This document shows, piece after piece, positions 52,218-62,197 of a stretch of DNA of 64,000 nucleotides. Under the pieces are notes generated by a model. The model was given only the letters and a program-made list of their open reading frames with translations. It searched no databases and was not told the DNA's origin. Source of the DNA: Streptomyces sp. NRRL B-1140. GTDB lineage: Bacteria > Actinomycetota > Actinomycetes > Streptomycetales > Streptomycetaceae. Each line of letters opens with the position of its first letter. The first letter of the stretch is position 1. Both the position numbers and the translations under genes were made by a program. The stretch is taken from positions 1-64,000 of the forward strand of contig NZ_LGEA01000115.1 in NCBI RefSeq assembly GCF_001280065.1, written 5' to 3'.

Positions 52218-52987
52218 CGCGCGGCCTCGAGGCGCACGCTCTCCCCGTGCCCGAGCCGGTGCACCGAAACCGCCGGCGCGTGCCGGGCCGCGAGCCGGAC
52301 GAACTCGTCCCCGGGCGCGTGGAACTCGTGGGGGCGCACGGCGTCCATGCCGATCGGCCAGTACGTGCCGTAGTGCACCGGCACCGCACTGCGCGGCGCC
52401 AGCCGTGCCAGCGCCTGCGCCGCCCGGCCCGCGTCCAGGTGCCCCTCGCCCAGGTACGGTCCCCAGCCGCCCACCGGCAGCAACGCCACCTCGACCGGCC
52501 CGACCTCCTTCGCCATGTCGTCGAACAGGCCCGTGTCCCCGGCGAAGTACGTCCGGGCCTCGCCGGATATGACATAGCCGAGCGCGGGGGAGCGGTGCGG
52601 CCCGAACGGCAGCCGCCGCCCGTCGTGCCGCGCGGGCACGGCCCGTACGACGATGTCGCCGACCGGCGTCTCCTCGCCGGGCGCCACCTCGCTCACCCGC
52701 AGGTGCGTGAGCCGGCGCAGACCCGGCACAGCCCGGCGCGCACCCCGGGGCACGAGCAGGCGCGTGCCCTCGGCGAGCCGCATCAGCGACGGCACGTGCA
52801 GGTGGTCGGCGTGCAGATGCGACACCAGCGCCACGTCCGCGTGCGGGGCGCCCGGGGGCGGCAGCGCGCCGCGCCGGCGCCGCAGGTGTGCGAGCCGGCG
52901 TGCGAACAGGGGATCCGTGAGCACGCGCACATTCGAATCCTCGACGGTGCAAGTGGCGTGACCCCACCAGGTGATCTCCACCGGCAC
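52214..52987 (-). CDS. Metallo-beta-lactamase superfamily hydrolase (UlaG-like)
   Basis: A 257-residue protein starting VPVEITWWGHATCTVED, with the metal site HLHADHLH, RTYFAGDTGLFDDMA and a C-terminal PVHYGTYWP His. It is a short metal-dependent hydrolase of the YtnP/UlaG type. It is coupled to the DedA gene and divergent from the 53072 gene. GTG 52987 has AAGGAGG. Confidence 0.82.
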   Translation of the reverse strand: MPVEITWWGHATCTVEDSNVRVLTDPLFARRLAHLRRRRGALPPPGAPHADVALVSHLHADHLHVPSLMRLAEGTRLLVPRGARRAVPGLRRLTHLRVSEVAPGEETPVGDIVVRAVPARHDGRRLPFGPHRSPALGYVISGEARTYFAGDTGLFDDMAKEVGPVEVALLPVGGWGPYLGEGHLDAGRAAQALARLAPRSAVPVHYGTYWPIGMDAVRPHEFHAPGDEFVRLAARHAPAVSVHRLGHGESVRLEAAR

Positions 52988-53071
52988 TTCTTTGCCTCCT
53001 TCGCGCGACTCCCCCGAAGCCTACGTGCAGGAGTAGGGTCGGCGGCGAAACCGGAGGTGAGGGGGGACGCC

Positions 53072-53473
53072 ATGGTGCCGGTGCGGGTCACGGCGATCGC
53101 GAGTCTGACGCCGCTGGAGGAGCTGGACGACGATCCGTTCCTCGTCGACTCCCGCAGTCAGCACGCCATGTGCGCCCGCTGGGCCGCCGAGCGGGGCTAC
53201 GTGGTCAGCCGGGAGTTACTGGTCCGGGGGCTGCGGCCCGACCACGGCGCCTTGTGGGACGGCGTCCGGCCCGGCCTCGACCTGTTCGTCGCGCCCAGCC
53301 GGCGGGTCCTGGAGAGCGCGCTCGCCTCCGTCGAGGAATTCACCGCCGAATGCGCCCGGCGCGGTGTACGGGTGGAGACGGTGGGGCATGCGGAGCCTGC
53401 GTACGACGCGGCGATGAAGGCGTGCGTGCACCGGCGGCTGTCGATGCCGACGGCCGGCTACGACGGGCGCTGA
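53072..53473 (+). CDS. Small protein with a degenerate resolvase-like fold
   Basis: A 133-residue protein. The order of blocks resembles the N-terminal domain of serine recombinases: a first strand VRVTAIASLTPLEEL, then SRSQHAMCARWAAERGYVVSREL, a GLDLFVAPSRRVLESAL region and FTAECARRGVRVETV. The catalytic Ser and its Arg partners are not in place, and there is no DNA-binding domain. I read it as a non-catalytic relative; the function is unknown. The ATG 53072 has a nearby GGGGGGA run. Confidence 0.6.
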   Translation: MVPVRVTAIASLTPLEELDDDPFLVDSRSQHAMCARWAAERGYVVSRELLVRGLRPDHGALWDGVRPGLDLFVAPSRRVLESALASVEEFTAECARRGVRVETVGHAEPAYDAAMKACVHRRLSMPTAGYDGR

Positions 53474-53535
53474 CGCCGTCCCCTCACCGGTGTGCGGCCC
53501 GGGGACGAAACCGCCCGGCCGGGCGTTGAGACACT

Positions 53536-55662
53536 GTGGGGGAGGGCCCGCCGCGGCTGCGGGCCAGGGACGTGAGGTGGCTGGGCGTGCGGGGCGTGCG
53601 ATGGCGGCGGGCCGCCAGTCAGGTGGGGCGGAGCGTCGCCGTGTGGGCGGTCTCCACCGTCACCATGCTCGTACTCGCCGGGATCCTCCCCGACTTCCGG
53701 CTCCGCTCGGAGAACGGCGACAGCGCGACCGACATAGCCGTCACCGCGGCCTTCGGGGCCGGTGCCTTCGGTCTGCTGTCGGCCCTGGTCTGGCCGCTGC
53801 TCGTCCGGCTGCTGCTGCTCGTACCGGCGCTCGTACTCGGGCTGCTGGTCTTCTTCCTCAACGGCGCCCTGCTGCTGCTCGCCCTGCACCTGAACCCGGC
53901 CGAGCGCGGTGCCGCAGCGCCGGAGACCGCCGTCGTGGTCGCCGCCGTGATGTCCGCGGTGGCGTCCGCGACCGGCGCGGCCCTGGCCGTGCGGGACGAC
54001 GACGCCTACCGCCGCAGGCTCTACCGCCTCTCCGACCGCCGCCGCCGGTCCGGCCCGCCCTCACCGGCCGGCCCCGGCACGGTCTTCGTGCAGCTAGACG
54101 GCGTCGGCCACGACACCCTGTTCGACGCCGTCGGCAAGGGCCTGATGCCCACGGTCGCCCGCTGGCTCGACGACGACGGTCTCGGCCGCCCCACCCACCG
54201 GCTCACTCCCTGGCGCACCGACTGGTCCAGCCAGACCGGCGCCAGCCAGCTCGGCATCCTGCACGGCAGCAACCACGACGTCCCCGCCTTCCGCTGGTAC
54301 GAGAAGGACACCGGCGAGGTGGTCGTCTGCAACCGCCCGACCAGCGCCGCCGAACTCCAGCGCCGCGCCGTCGAGCACGCGGGGCACGGCGGGCTGCTCA
54401 CCGTCGACGGTGCCAGCCGCGGCAACCTGTTCAGCGGCGGCGCCGAACAGCAGGCCCTCGTGCTGTCCATAGCGGCCCGCCGCCGCAGCCGGGAGAACCG
54501 TTCCCGGGCGGGCTACTTCGCCTACTTCTGCGATCCTGCCAACGCCGTGCGCACCGCGCTGTCCTTCATCGCCGAGGTCGGCCGTGAGATCGGCCAGTCC
54601 ACCCGCGCGAGCCTGCGCAAGCAACGTCCTCGCGTCTCCCGCGGCGGCCTCTACCCCCTCGTCCGGGCCTTCGCGACGGTCGTCGAGCGGGACGTCGTCG
54701 TGGCCGCCGTGACCGGCGACATGCTCGTCGGCCGCACGGCCGTCTTCGCCGACCTGGTGGCCTACGACGAGGTCGCCCACCACTCCGGTCCCGCGAGCCG
54801 GGACGCGCAGAAGGTCCTCGAACGCCTCGACCGCTCGCTGGCCCTGATCGAGAACGTGGCCGAGCACGCCCCGCGTCCGTACCGGATCGTCGTGCTGTCC
54901 GACCACGGCCAGAGCCCGGGCGAGACCTTCCGCGCCCGATACGGCCTCACGCTCGGCGACCTGGTGCGGGCCGGCTGCGGCATGCCCGTACCGCGCAAGG
55001 CCGAGCGCACCCGCAGCGGCGCGGAGGCCCGCGCCGCCGTGCGCGCCGCCCTGCGCTTCCCCGTCGCGGAGGCAGGCGAGCAGCACCGGCCCGCGCGGGA
55101 CTCCGAGCCGATCGTGCTGGCCTCCGGCAATCTCGGCCTGGTCTCCTTCCCGGACGTCCCGCACCGGATGAGCAAGGAGGAGATCGACGCCCGCCACCCC
55201 GCGCTGCTGCCGACCCTCGCCAACCATCCCGGCATCGGCTTCCTGCTGGTCCGCAGCGAGGAGCACGGCGGCGTCGTCCTCGGAGCGTACGGCGCGGAGA
55301 TCCCGCTGGCCGACCTCGACGACGACCCCGGGCCGCTGGCCCCCTTCGGCCCGGGCGCGGCCGACGCGATACGCCGCACGCACTCCTTCCCGCACACCGC
55401 CGACATCATGGTCAACTCCTTCCACGACCCCGCCGACGGCGAAGTCCTCGCCTTCGAGGAGCAGATCGGCTCCCACGGCGGCCTCGGCGGCGCCCAGGGC
55501 AGACCCTTCCTGCTGTCCCCGCTCGGCGTCTCCGCACCGGTCGGCGAGGGCGAGGAGCTCGTCGGCGCCGAGCACGTGCACCGGGTCCTGCGGCGCTGGC
55601 TGCGCGAGGCGAACGGACCGCAGGTGCCGCTGGAGGCCACCGAGGAGGAGCACGCCGCCTGA
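53536..55662 (+). CDS. Membrane-anchored phosphatase-fold protein with holin-like N-terminus
   Basis: A 708-residue protein (start GTG 53536, uncertain; GTG 53571 also fits). Residues 30-140 contain about four membrane segments of the phage_holin_4_2 type. From residue 175 a large alkaline-phosphatase-superfamily domain begins: VFVQLDGVGHDTL (metal-binding Asp), a TDWSSQTGASQLGIL block with the nucleophile position, VVLSDHGQSPG (Asp/His) and EEQIGSHGGLGG. Membrane-bound relatives act on phosphate or sulfate esters or nucleotides. The active-site face would be cytoplasmic or external depending on topology. Confidence 0.75.
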   Translation: MGEGPPRLRARDVRWLGVRGVRWRRAASQVGRSVAVWAVSTVTMLVLAGILPDFRLRSENGDSATDIAVTAAFGAGAFGLLSALVWPLLVRLLLLVPALVLGLLVFFLNGALLLLALHLNPAERGAAAPETAVVVAAVMSAVASATGAALAVRDDDAYRRRLYRLSDRRRRSGPPSPAGPGTVFVQLDGVGHDTLFDAVGKGLMPTVARWLDDDGLGRPTHRLTPWRTDWSSQTGASQLGILHGSNHDVPAFRWYEKDTGEVVVCNRPTSAAELQRRAVEHAGHGGLLTVDGASRGNLFSGGAEQQALVLSIAARRRSRENRSRAGYFAYFCDPANAVRTALSFIAEVGREIGQSTRASLRKQRPRVSRGGLYPLVRAFATVVERDVVVAAVTGDMLVGRTAVFADLVAYDEVAHHSGPASRDAQKVLERLDRSLALIENVAEHAPRPYRIVVLSDHGQSPGETFRARYGLTLGDLVRAGCGMPVPRKAERTRSGAEARAAVRAALRFPVAEAGEQHRPARDSEPIVLASGNLGLVSFPDVPHRMSKEEIDARHPALLPTLANHPGIGFLLVRSEEHGGVVLGAYGAEIPLADLDDDPGPLAPFGPGAADAIRRTHSFPHTADIMVNSFHDPADGEVLAFEEQIGSHGGLGGAQGRPFLLSPLGVSAPVGEGEELVGAEHVHRVLRRWLREANGPQVPLEATEEEHAA

Positions 55663-55802
55663 CACCCGGCAGCGCATCCCGGGCCGCGCACACCGCCAGA
55701 GGGCAGGTCCTCCGCGTGAGTTGAGCCGTAGTGTGATCGGATGGGGGACACGGGGCCCGGCGACGGGCCCGCACGCGAGTCCGCACGCGAAAGGAAGAAC
55801 TC

Positions 55803-56231
55803 GTGGCTACCACGCGCTCCGCACACACCGTCTGGGAAGGCAACCTGCTCGAGGGCAGCGGTGTCGTCACCTTCGACTCCTCCGGTGCCATCGGCGAGCA
55901 GCCGGTCACGTGGGCCTCGCGCGCCCAGGAGGCGAACGGCAAGACCAGCCCCGAGGAGCTGATCGCCGCCGCCCACTCCAGCTGCTTCTCCATGGCCTTC
56001 TCCAACATCCTCAACAAGGCCGGGACGCCGCCCACCAAGCTCATCACCTCGGCCGACGTCTCCTTCCAGCCCGGCGAGGGCATCACCGGCATCCACCTCA
56101 CCGTCGAGGGCACCGTCCCCGGCATCGACGAGGCGGCCTTCCAGGCCGCCGCGGACGAGGCCAAGACCGGCTGCCCGGTCAGCCAGGCCCTCAAGGCGAC
56201 GCCCATCACGCTGACCGCCAAGCTCGCCTGA
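55803..56231 (+). CDS. OsmC-family peroxiredoxin-like protein
   Basis: A 142-residue OsmC protein with both catalytic Cys motifs: AAAHSSCFSMAF (Cys61 region) and KTGCPVSQAL (Cys125 region), and a dimerisation helix between. It reduces organic hydroperoxides. The start GTG 55803 has AAAGGAAG upstream. OsmC is induced by osmotic stress and stationary phase, in line with the other stress genes nearby. Confidence 0.9.
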   Translation: MATTRSAHTVWEGNLLEGSGVVTFDSSGAIGEQPVTWASRAQEANGKTSPEELIAAAHSSCFSMAFSNILNKAGTPPTKLITSADVSFQPGEGITGIHLTVEGTVPGIDEAAFQAAADEAKTGCPVSQALKATPITLTAKLA

Positions 56232-56297
56232 GCTGTCGCCTCCCCGCCGCGCGGGCCCGCCCACCGGGGCGGCCCGCGCGGCCTCGGAACGACGACC

Positions 56298-57038
56298 ATG
56301 ACGCCACACCCCGCCGTCTGCGCCCACCGGGGCGGCAGCGAGCGAGCCGGTCCCGCCACCTGGGAGGCGTACGAGGACGCCGTCGCGTCCGGTGCGGAGT
56401 ACGCCGAGTTCGACGTCCGCCGCACCGGGGACGGAGTCCTCGTCGTCCACCACGACCCCCGGGCCGGTCCCGCCGGGCCGCTGCTTTCCGCGCTCACGCA
56501 CGCCGAGCTGTGCGAGCGGGCCGGATACGCCGTGCCCGTCGTGGACGACGTCATGGCGCTGATCGCGGGAAGACTCGTGGCCCACCTCGACCTCAAGGAG
56601 GCCGGCTACGAGCAGGAGGTGATCGACCGGGCGGTCGCCCTGCTCGGCGTGGACGGGCTCGTCGTGACCACGCTGGAGGACCGTTCCGTCGCCGCCGTCA
56701 CCCAGGGCTTCCCCGGCGTGCGCACCGCCCTGTCCCTGGGGCGGGACCGCCGGGACCTCGCCCTGTCCCGGCTGCCCGGCACCCGGCTGAGCGAGCTGTT
56801 CCCGGCCCGGCGTATCCGGGCCTGCGGGGCGCACGGCGTCGCCGTGCACCAGCGGCTCGCCAGGACCAACGTGCTGCGCGAGGCGGGCCGGCACGGTCTG
56901 TTCACCATGGTCTGGACCGTCAACGACGACACGCTCATGCGGGCCTTCCTCGCTCACCCGCGCGTCGACGTGCTCGTCACCGACCGGCCCCGGCGGGCGG
57001 TGGCGCTGCGCGGCCCGATCACCCCTTCGCGGCATTGA
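56298..57038 (+). CDS. Glycerophosphodiester phosphodiesterase
   Basis: A 246-residue [45 protein letters not shown] (metal Glu/Asp and the second catalytic His), [12 protein letters not shown] and [16 protein letters not shown]. Its ENT motif is degenerate (PAT). It hydrolyses glycerophosphodiesters from phospholipid turnover. Its last codon lies under the HspR-type box of the downstream dnaK-like gene. Confidence 0.85.
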   Translation: MTPHPAVCAHRGGSERAGPATWEAYEDAVASGAEYAEFDVRRTGDGVLVVHHDPRAGPAGPLLSALTHAELCERAGYAVPVVDDVMALIAGRLVAHLDLKEAGYEQEVIDRAVALLGVDGLVVTTLEDRSVAAVTQGFPGVRTALSLGRDRRDLALSRLPGTRLSELFPARRIRACGAHGVAVHQRLARTNVLREAGRHGLFTMVWTVNDDTLMRAFLAHPRVDVLVTDRPRRAVALRGPITPSRH

Positions 57039-57054
57039 CAACAGCGCACTCAAG
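57034..57054. promoter_or_regulatory. HspR-binding HAIR element ahead of the dnaK paralogue
   Basis: ATTGACA-N7-ACTCAAG fits the HAIR consensus CTTGAGT-N7-ACTCAAG perfectly in the right half and in four of seven positions in the left. The TTGACA in the left half (57035-57040) may be the -35 box, with a weak TGTGCT 17 bases on. The box lies 52 bases before the dnaK ATG and overlaps the end of the GDPD gene. Confidence 0.65.
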
Positions 57055-57105
57055 TTTTGTGCTGGAGTGTGTGGAGAGGCGTCACCCTGGCGAAAGGGGA
57101 CAGCG

Positions 57106-58977
<1,872 letters not shown>

Positions 58978-58994
58978 ACGCCAGGAGCGAGGCC

Positions 58995-59840
58995 CTAGCG
59001 GAATGCCGCGACGTTGCGGTGAGCCCAGTCCGTGAAGGTGCGCGGCGCGCGGCCCAGCACGCGGTCCACGTCGGGGCTGACGCGCTGCTCCGCGGGAGTG
59101 GGCTCGCCGAGGATGGCCAGGGTCGTCTCCACCACGGGCCCGGGCATGAACTCCAGCAGCTGTGCACGGGCCTCGTCGGGGGTCTGCTCGACGAAGCGGA
59201 CCGGTTCGCCGAGGGCATCCGCCAGCGCCTCGGCGCGTTGCCGGGGCGTGCTCAGGGCGGGCCCGGTCAGTTCGTAGACCTGCCCGGCGTGCCCGTCCTC
59301 CCGCAGTGCCGCCGCGGCGACCTCGGCGATGTCGTCCGGGTCGATCACGGGCAGACCGACGTCACCGAACGGTGCGGCGACGGTCCGCCGGGTACGGACC
59401 GGACCGGCCCAGGCGTAGGCGTTGGAGGCGAAACCGCCGGGGCGCAGGATCACCCACTCCAGGCCCGACCCTCGCACGGCGTCCTCGATGGCCTTTCCGA
59501 CGCCCCCGTGGGAGACCGACTCCGGCCGGGTCGCGACCCCCTGTGAGGAGAGCAGTACGACGCGCCGGACTCCGCCGGCCCGTGCGGCGTCCAGGATCTG
59601 CCCGGGGTCGAGCAGGTGGGCGTCGGCTCCGCCGTTCTGCAGGAACAGCGCGTCGGCTCCGTCCAGCACCGGGCGGAGGCTTCCGGCATCGGTCAGGTCG
59701 GCCGTGCGGGCGTGGACGCCGTCCGGTACGTCCGCCTCCGAGACTCTCCGCGAGGTCGCGGTCACCTTCTCCCCGGCCCCGGCGAGAGCCCGCACCAGCG
59801 ACCGGCCCACGTTCCCCGTCGCTCCCGTCACCACGATCAT
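58995..59840 (-). CDS. NmrA/NAD(P)-binding atypical SDR
   Basis: A 281-residue NAD(P)-binding protein: MIVVTGATGNVGRSLVRAL, LLSSQGVATRPESVSHG, and WVILRPGGFASNAYAW. The lack of the YxxxK pair and the TGATGxxG loop place it with NmrA/quinone-oxidoreductase-2-like atypical SDRs. It is divergent from an HxlR regulator and shares a palindromic operator with it; such pairs respond to quinones or aldehydes. The ATG 59840 has AGAGGAG. Confidence 0.85.
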   Translation of the reverse strand: MIVVTGATGNVGRSLVRALAGAGEKVTATSRRVSEADVPDGVHARTADLTDAGSLRPVLDGADALFLQNGGADAHLLDPGQILDAARAGGVRRVVLLSSQGVATRPESVSHGGVGKAIEDAVRGSGLEWVILRPGGFASNAYAWAGPVRTRRTVAAPFGDVGLPVIDPDDIAEVAAAALREDGHAGQVYELTGPALSTPRQRAEALADALGEPVRFVEQTPDEARAQLLEFMPGPVVETTLAILGEPTPAEQRVSPDVDRVLGRAPRTFTDWAHRNVAAFR

Positions 59841-59898
59841 GAGCAACTCCTCTGTCCTGCGGCCTTGTTGCCGACGTCGTGGACGCTAACACCCTCGG

Positions 59899-59914
59899 TA
59901 TAGTAGGTACCTAC
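59899..59914. promoter_or_regulatory. Shared operator/promoter of the NmrA-HxlR divergent pair
   Basis: GTAGGTACCTAC (59903-59914) is a perfect 12-bp palindrome. TATAGT (59899-59904, plus strand) and TACTAT (59905-59900, minus strand) overlap it and could be -10 boxes of both genes. This arrangement fits repression of both genes by the HxlR protein. Confidence 0.5.
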
Positions 59915-59943
59915 AGGAAAGTGACTATCCCAAAGGGGTGCGC

Positions 59944-60330
59944 ATGGCCGGTGACATGACCAGGGGAGCGTCCGCCGCCACCGCTCCGGAGCTCGCCTGC
60001 CCCATCAGCCCTGTCGTCGACATGGTGTTCAGCCGGTGGACCACCCCCGTCCTGTGGACGCTCCACACCCACGGCCGGCAGCGCTTCGTGGAGCTGGAAC
60101 GGCGCATCGGCACGATCACGCCGAAGGTGCTGACCCAGCGCCTCAGGCAACTGGAACGGGACGGACTGGTCGTGCGCACGTACCACCCGGAGGTCCCGCC
60201 CAGGGTCGAGTACGAGATCAGCGAGCTCGGCCGCTCCCTCGCCCCGCTCTTCGCGCATCTCGCCGACTGGTCGGCCGCCCATCTGGAGAAGGTCGAGCAG
60301 GCCCGCCACGCCTACGACCGCGAGAACTAG
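59944..60330 (+). CDS. HxlR-family transcriptional regulator
   Basis: A 128-residue winged-helix protein of the HxlR family: ACPISPVVDMVFSRWTTPVLWTL, RFVELERRIGTITPKVLTQRLRQLERDGLVVR, and PRVEYEISELGRSL. The Cys in ACPI is the redox sensor position of the family. The ATG 59944 has AAGGGG 5 bases upstream. Its stop codon TAG is part of the CTAG that begins the repeat element at 60327. Confidence 0.88.
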   Translation: MAGDMTRGASAATAPELACPISPVVDMVFSRWTTPVLWTLHTHGRQRFVELERRIGTITPKVLTQRLRQLERDGLVVRTYHPEVPPRVEYEISELGRSLAPLFAHLADWSAAHLEKVEQARHAYDREN

Positions 60331-60495
60331 TGCCGTGGCAGGCAACGTTCGCCCCGTCGCGACGCCCGGCACGCACTCTCGCCGCACCGGCCGAAAGCCC
60401 AAGTACATCCCGTACGAGGGCTCCCGGCCGGCACGCCGAGAGCACGCACCGGACGCCGCTCCTCACCGGGCGAACGTTGCCTGCCGCGGCACTAG
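60327..60495. mobile_element. 169-bp inverted-repeat element (MITE-like) bounded by CTAG
   Basis: Left arm 60327-60351 is identical to the arm of the 23746 repeat. The right arm 60471-60495 is its inverted copy with one mismatch; the match extends to 28 bases (60327-60354, 60468-60495). The 119-base interior shows a second imperfect inverted repeat (60389-60400 with 60418-60429, 10 of 12), so the whole unit can fold into one long hairpin. Outermost CTAG on both sides looks like a 4-bp target duplication. It encodes no protein. The left CTAG holds the hxlR stop, the right CTAG the narJ stop. Confidence 0.75.
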
Positions 60496-60959
60496 CGCCC
60501 CATGGCCACCGGCGGCAGCGTCGCGCATACCGCGTCCAGGACCGTCGCGTACGGCGTGCCGAAGTCGGTGAGTTTCGACCGGAGCCGTTCCAGGCCGTCC
60601 CGGTGTTCCGCCAGCAGCTCGGTGTCACCGGTTCGGGCCGCGCACTCCAGGACCGCCGGCAGGAAGTCGGGCGGCTCCTCGCCGGTGGTCTCCAGGCCGT
60701 GCGCGCGGTACAGCTCCTCCGACGGCGCCGGGGCGTCCTCGCGCCAGACACTCAGATACAGGCTGTGGTCCTGCCCGGCCTCGAAGACCTCGACGTAGTG
60801 GGCGGCCAGCTCCAGCGGCGGGGTGAGCGCCGCGTGGTCGGCGAACGCCCGCAACTGCGGGGCGGCTTCGCGCAGCAGCGGCAGCCGGGTGCGGAAGTCG
60901 TCGTCGGGGTACATCAGGCACAGTGCGGCCGCCTGGTACAGCACCTCGAATCCGGGCAT
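60492..60959 (-). CDS. narJ: NarJ-like molybdoenzyme chaperone, orphan
   Basis: A 155-residue protein with the NarJ pattern: QAAALCLMYPDDDFRTRLPLLREAAPQL, ELAAHYVEVFEAG, YRAHGLETTGEEPPDFLPAVLECAA, and LLAEHRDGLERLRSKLTDFGTPYATVLDAVCATLP. NarJ inserts the molybdenum cofactor into NarG. Compared with a typical NarJ, the segment between YVEVF and YRAHG is short and lacks the RRR and GDTRxRG motifs. No narG, narH or narI is nearby in the window. ATG 60959 has GGAGGAGG. Its stop lies in the right CTAG of the repeat element. Confidence 0.8.
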   Translation of the reverse strand: MPGFEVLYQAAALCLMYPDDDFRTRLPLLREAAPQLRAFADHAALTPPLELAAHYVEVFEAGQDHSLYLSVWREDAPAPSEELYRAHGLETTGEEPPDFLPAVLECAARTGDTELLAEHRDGLERLRSKLTDFGTPYATVLDAVCATLPPVAMGR

Positions 60960-61090
60960 CGGACCTCCTCCGCGGGCGCTTGCCTGCCCGCCCGTCATCC
61001 CGACGCTAGAGGCGGGCCGCGAGGCACACCTGCCGACGGCGCCCGTACGGGTCAGGACCCGCCCCTGACGTCGGGTGGGAGGCGAGCGGC

Positions 61091-61954
61091 TCAGTAGCGC
61101 TCGCGGTACTCCCGCAGCAGTTCCTCCGTGCGCTGCGCGGAGCCCGCCCGGGCCGTCATGTGGTCCAGCACCTCCAGATGCGCGGAGACCTCCTTGCGGG
61201 AGTCCAGGTACAGCGCACCGGTCAGGTACTCGGTGAAGACCATGTCGGGCAGCTCGGGCTCGGCGAAGCGGAACAGCGAGAACGGCGCGTACGTGCCCGG
61301 ATGGGGGCCGTCCGCGAACTCGGCGATCTGGAGGGTGACCCGGTCGCGCCCGGCGTACTCCAGCAGCTTGTCCAGCTGGTCGCGCATCACCCGGCCGTCC
61401 GCGCTCACCGGGCGGCGCAGCACGGTCTCGTCCATGATGACCCACAGGTGCGGCGGGTTCGGGCGGTCCAGGAGCCGCTGCCGCTCCATGCGCAGCGACA
61501 CATGCCGGTCCACGGCGCCCGGCCCGGCGTTGGCGATGGTGCCGGTCTGCAGCACGGCCCGCGCGTACCCCTCGGTCTGCAGCAGCCCCGGCACGAAGTG
61601 CGGCTCGTACGACCGGATGATCCGGGCCGCGCCCTCCAGGCTCACGTACAGGCTGAACCACTCCGGCAGCACGTCGTGGAACCGCTGCCACCAGCCCGGC
61701 CGGTTCGCCTCCTCCGCGAGGTCGACGAAGGCGGCGATCTCGTCCTCGGCCACCCCGTACGCCGTCAGCAGGATCTGCACGTACGGGATCTTGAGCGCGA
61801 CGTCGGCGGTCTCCATCCGCCGGACCGTCGCCGGGGCGACCCGCAGCACCTTCGCGGCCTCGTCACGACCGAGGCCCGCGGCCTCCCGCAGCTCCTGCAA
61901 CCGCTTGCCCAGGACCACCTGGCCCACGGTGGGTGCGGCCCGCCGTTCACTCAC
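61091..61954 (-). CDS. XRE-family regulator with DUF5753 (Scr1-like) domain
   Basis: A 287-residue protein: an XRE helix-turn-helix near residues 15-75 (LGKRLQELREAAGLGRDEAAKVLRVAPATVRRMETADVAL) and a DUF5753 C-terminal domain (about 95-285: LPEWFSLYVSLEGAARIIRSYEPHFVPGLLQTEGYARAVL, VIMDETVLRRPV). Such proteins are numerous in Streptomyces and often pair with DUF397 proteins, none of which is adjacent here. GTG 61954 has GGGGAGG. Confidence 0.87.
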   Translation of the reverse strand: MSERRAAPTVGQVVLGKRLQELREAAGLGRDEAAKVLRVAPATVRRMETADVALKIPYVQILLTAYGVAEDEIAAFVDLAEEANRPGWWQRFHDVLPEWFSLYVSLEGAARIIRSYEPHFVPGLLQTEGYARAVLQTGTIANAGPGAVDRHVSLRMERQRLLDRPNPPHLWVIMDETVLRRPVSADGRVMRDQLDKLLEYAGRDRVTLQIAEFADGPHPGTYAPFSLFRFAEPELPDMVFTEYLTGALYLDSRKEVSAHLEVLDHMTARAGSAQRTEELLREYRERY

Positions 61955-62116
61955 GCCACGCCTCCCCAACGTGCCCAAGCCTGCGATCAGTCTGTCACGG
62001 TCGGTCGCCGGCACGACAGGTCCGGGAGCGAGAAGATCGCCGGAAACGGAGGAGCGGCGCGGGCATGACCTGGCGGGTAATCGACCGGACGCCACCCGGA
62101 AGGGATCGTGGACGTA

Positions 62117-62156
62117 CCGGTTCACCGGGCCGGCGCACTCCGGCCCGGTGAACCGG
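62117..62156. repeat. 17-bp perfect inverted repeat with 6-base loop in a divergent gap
   Basis: Arms 62117-62133 and 62140-62156 are perfectly complementary around CGCACT. The stem lies 41 bases before the membrane protein ATG at 62198 and 163 bases from the divergent XRE start. With no T-run it could be a leader hairpin, operator or anti-terminator. Confidence 0.8.
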
Positions 62157-62197
62157 ACCCACTCGCCGCACCACGACTCGACGGAGGATGATCTCCC

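Noticed and set aside
60335..60571. Short open frame running through the repeat element
   Set aside because: It has no ribosome site or domain and arises from the arms of the element; the DNA structure, not the peptide, is the conserved feature.
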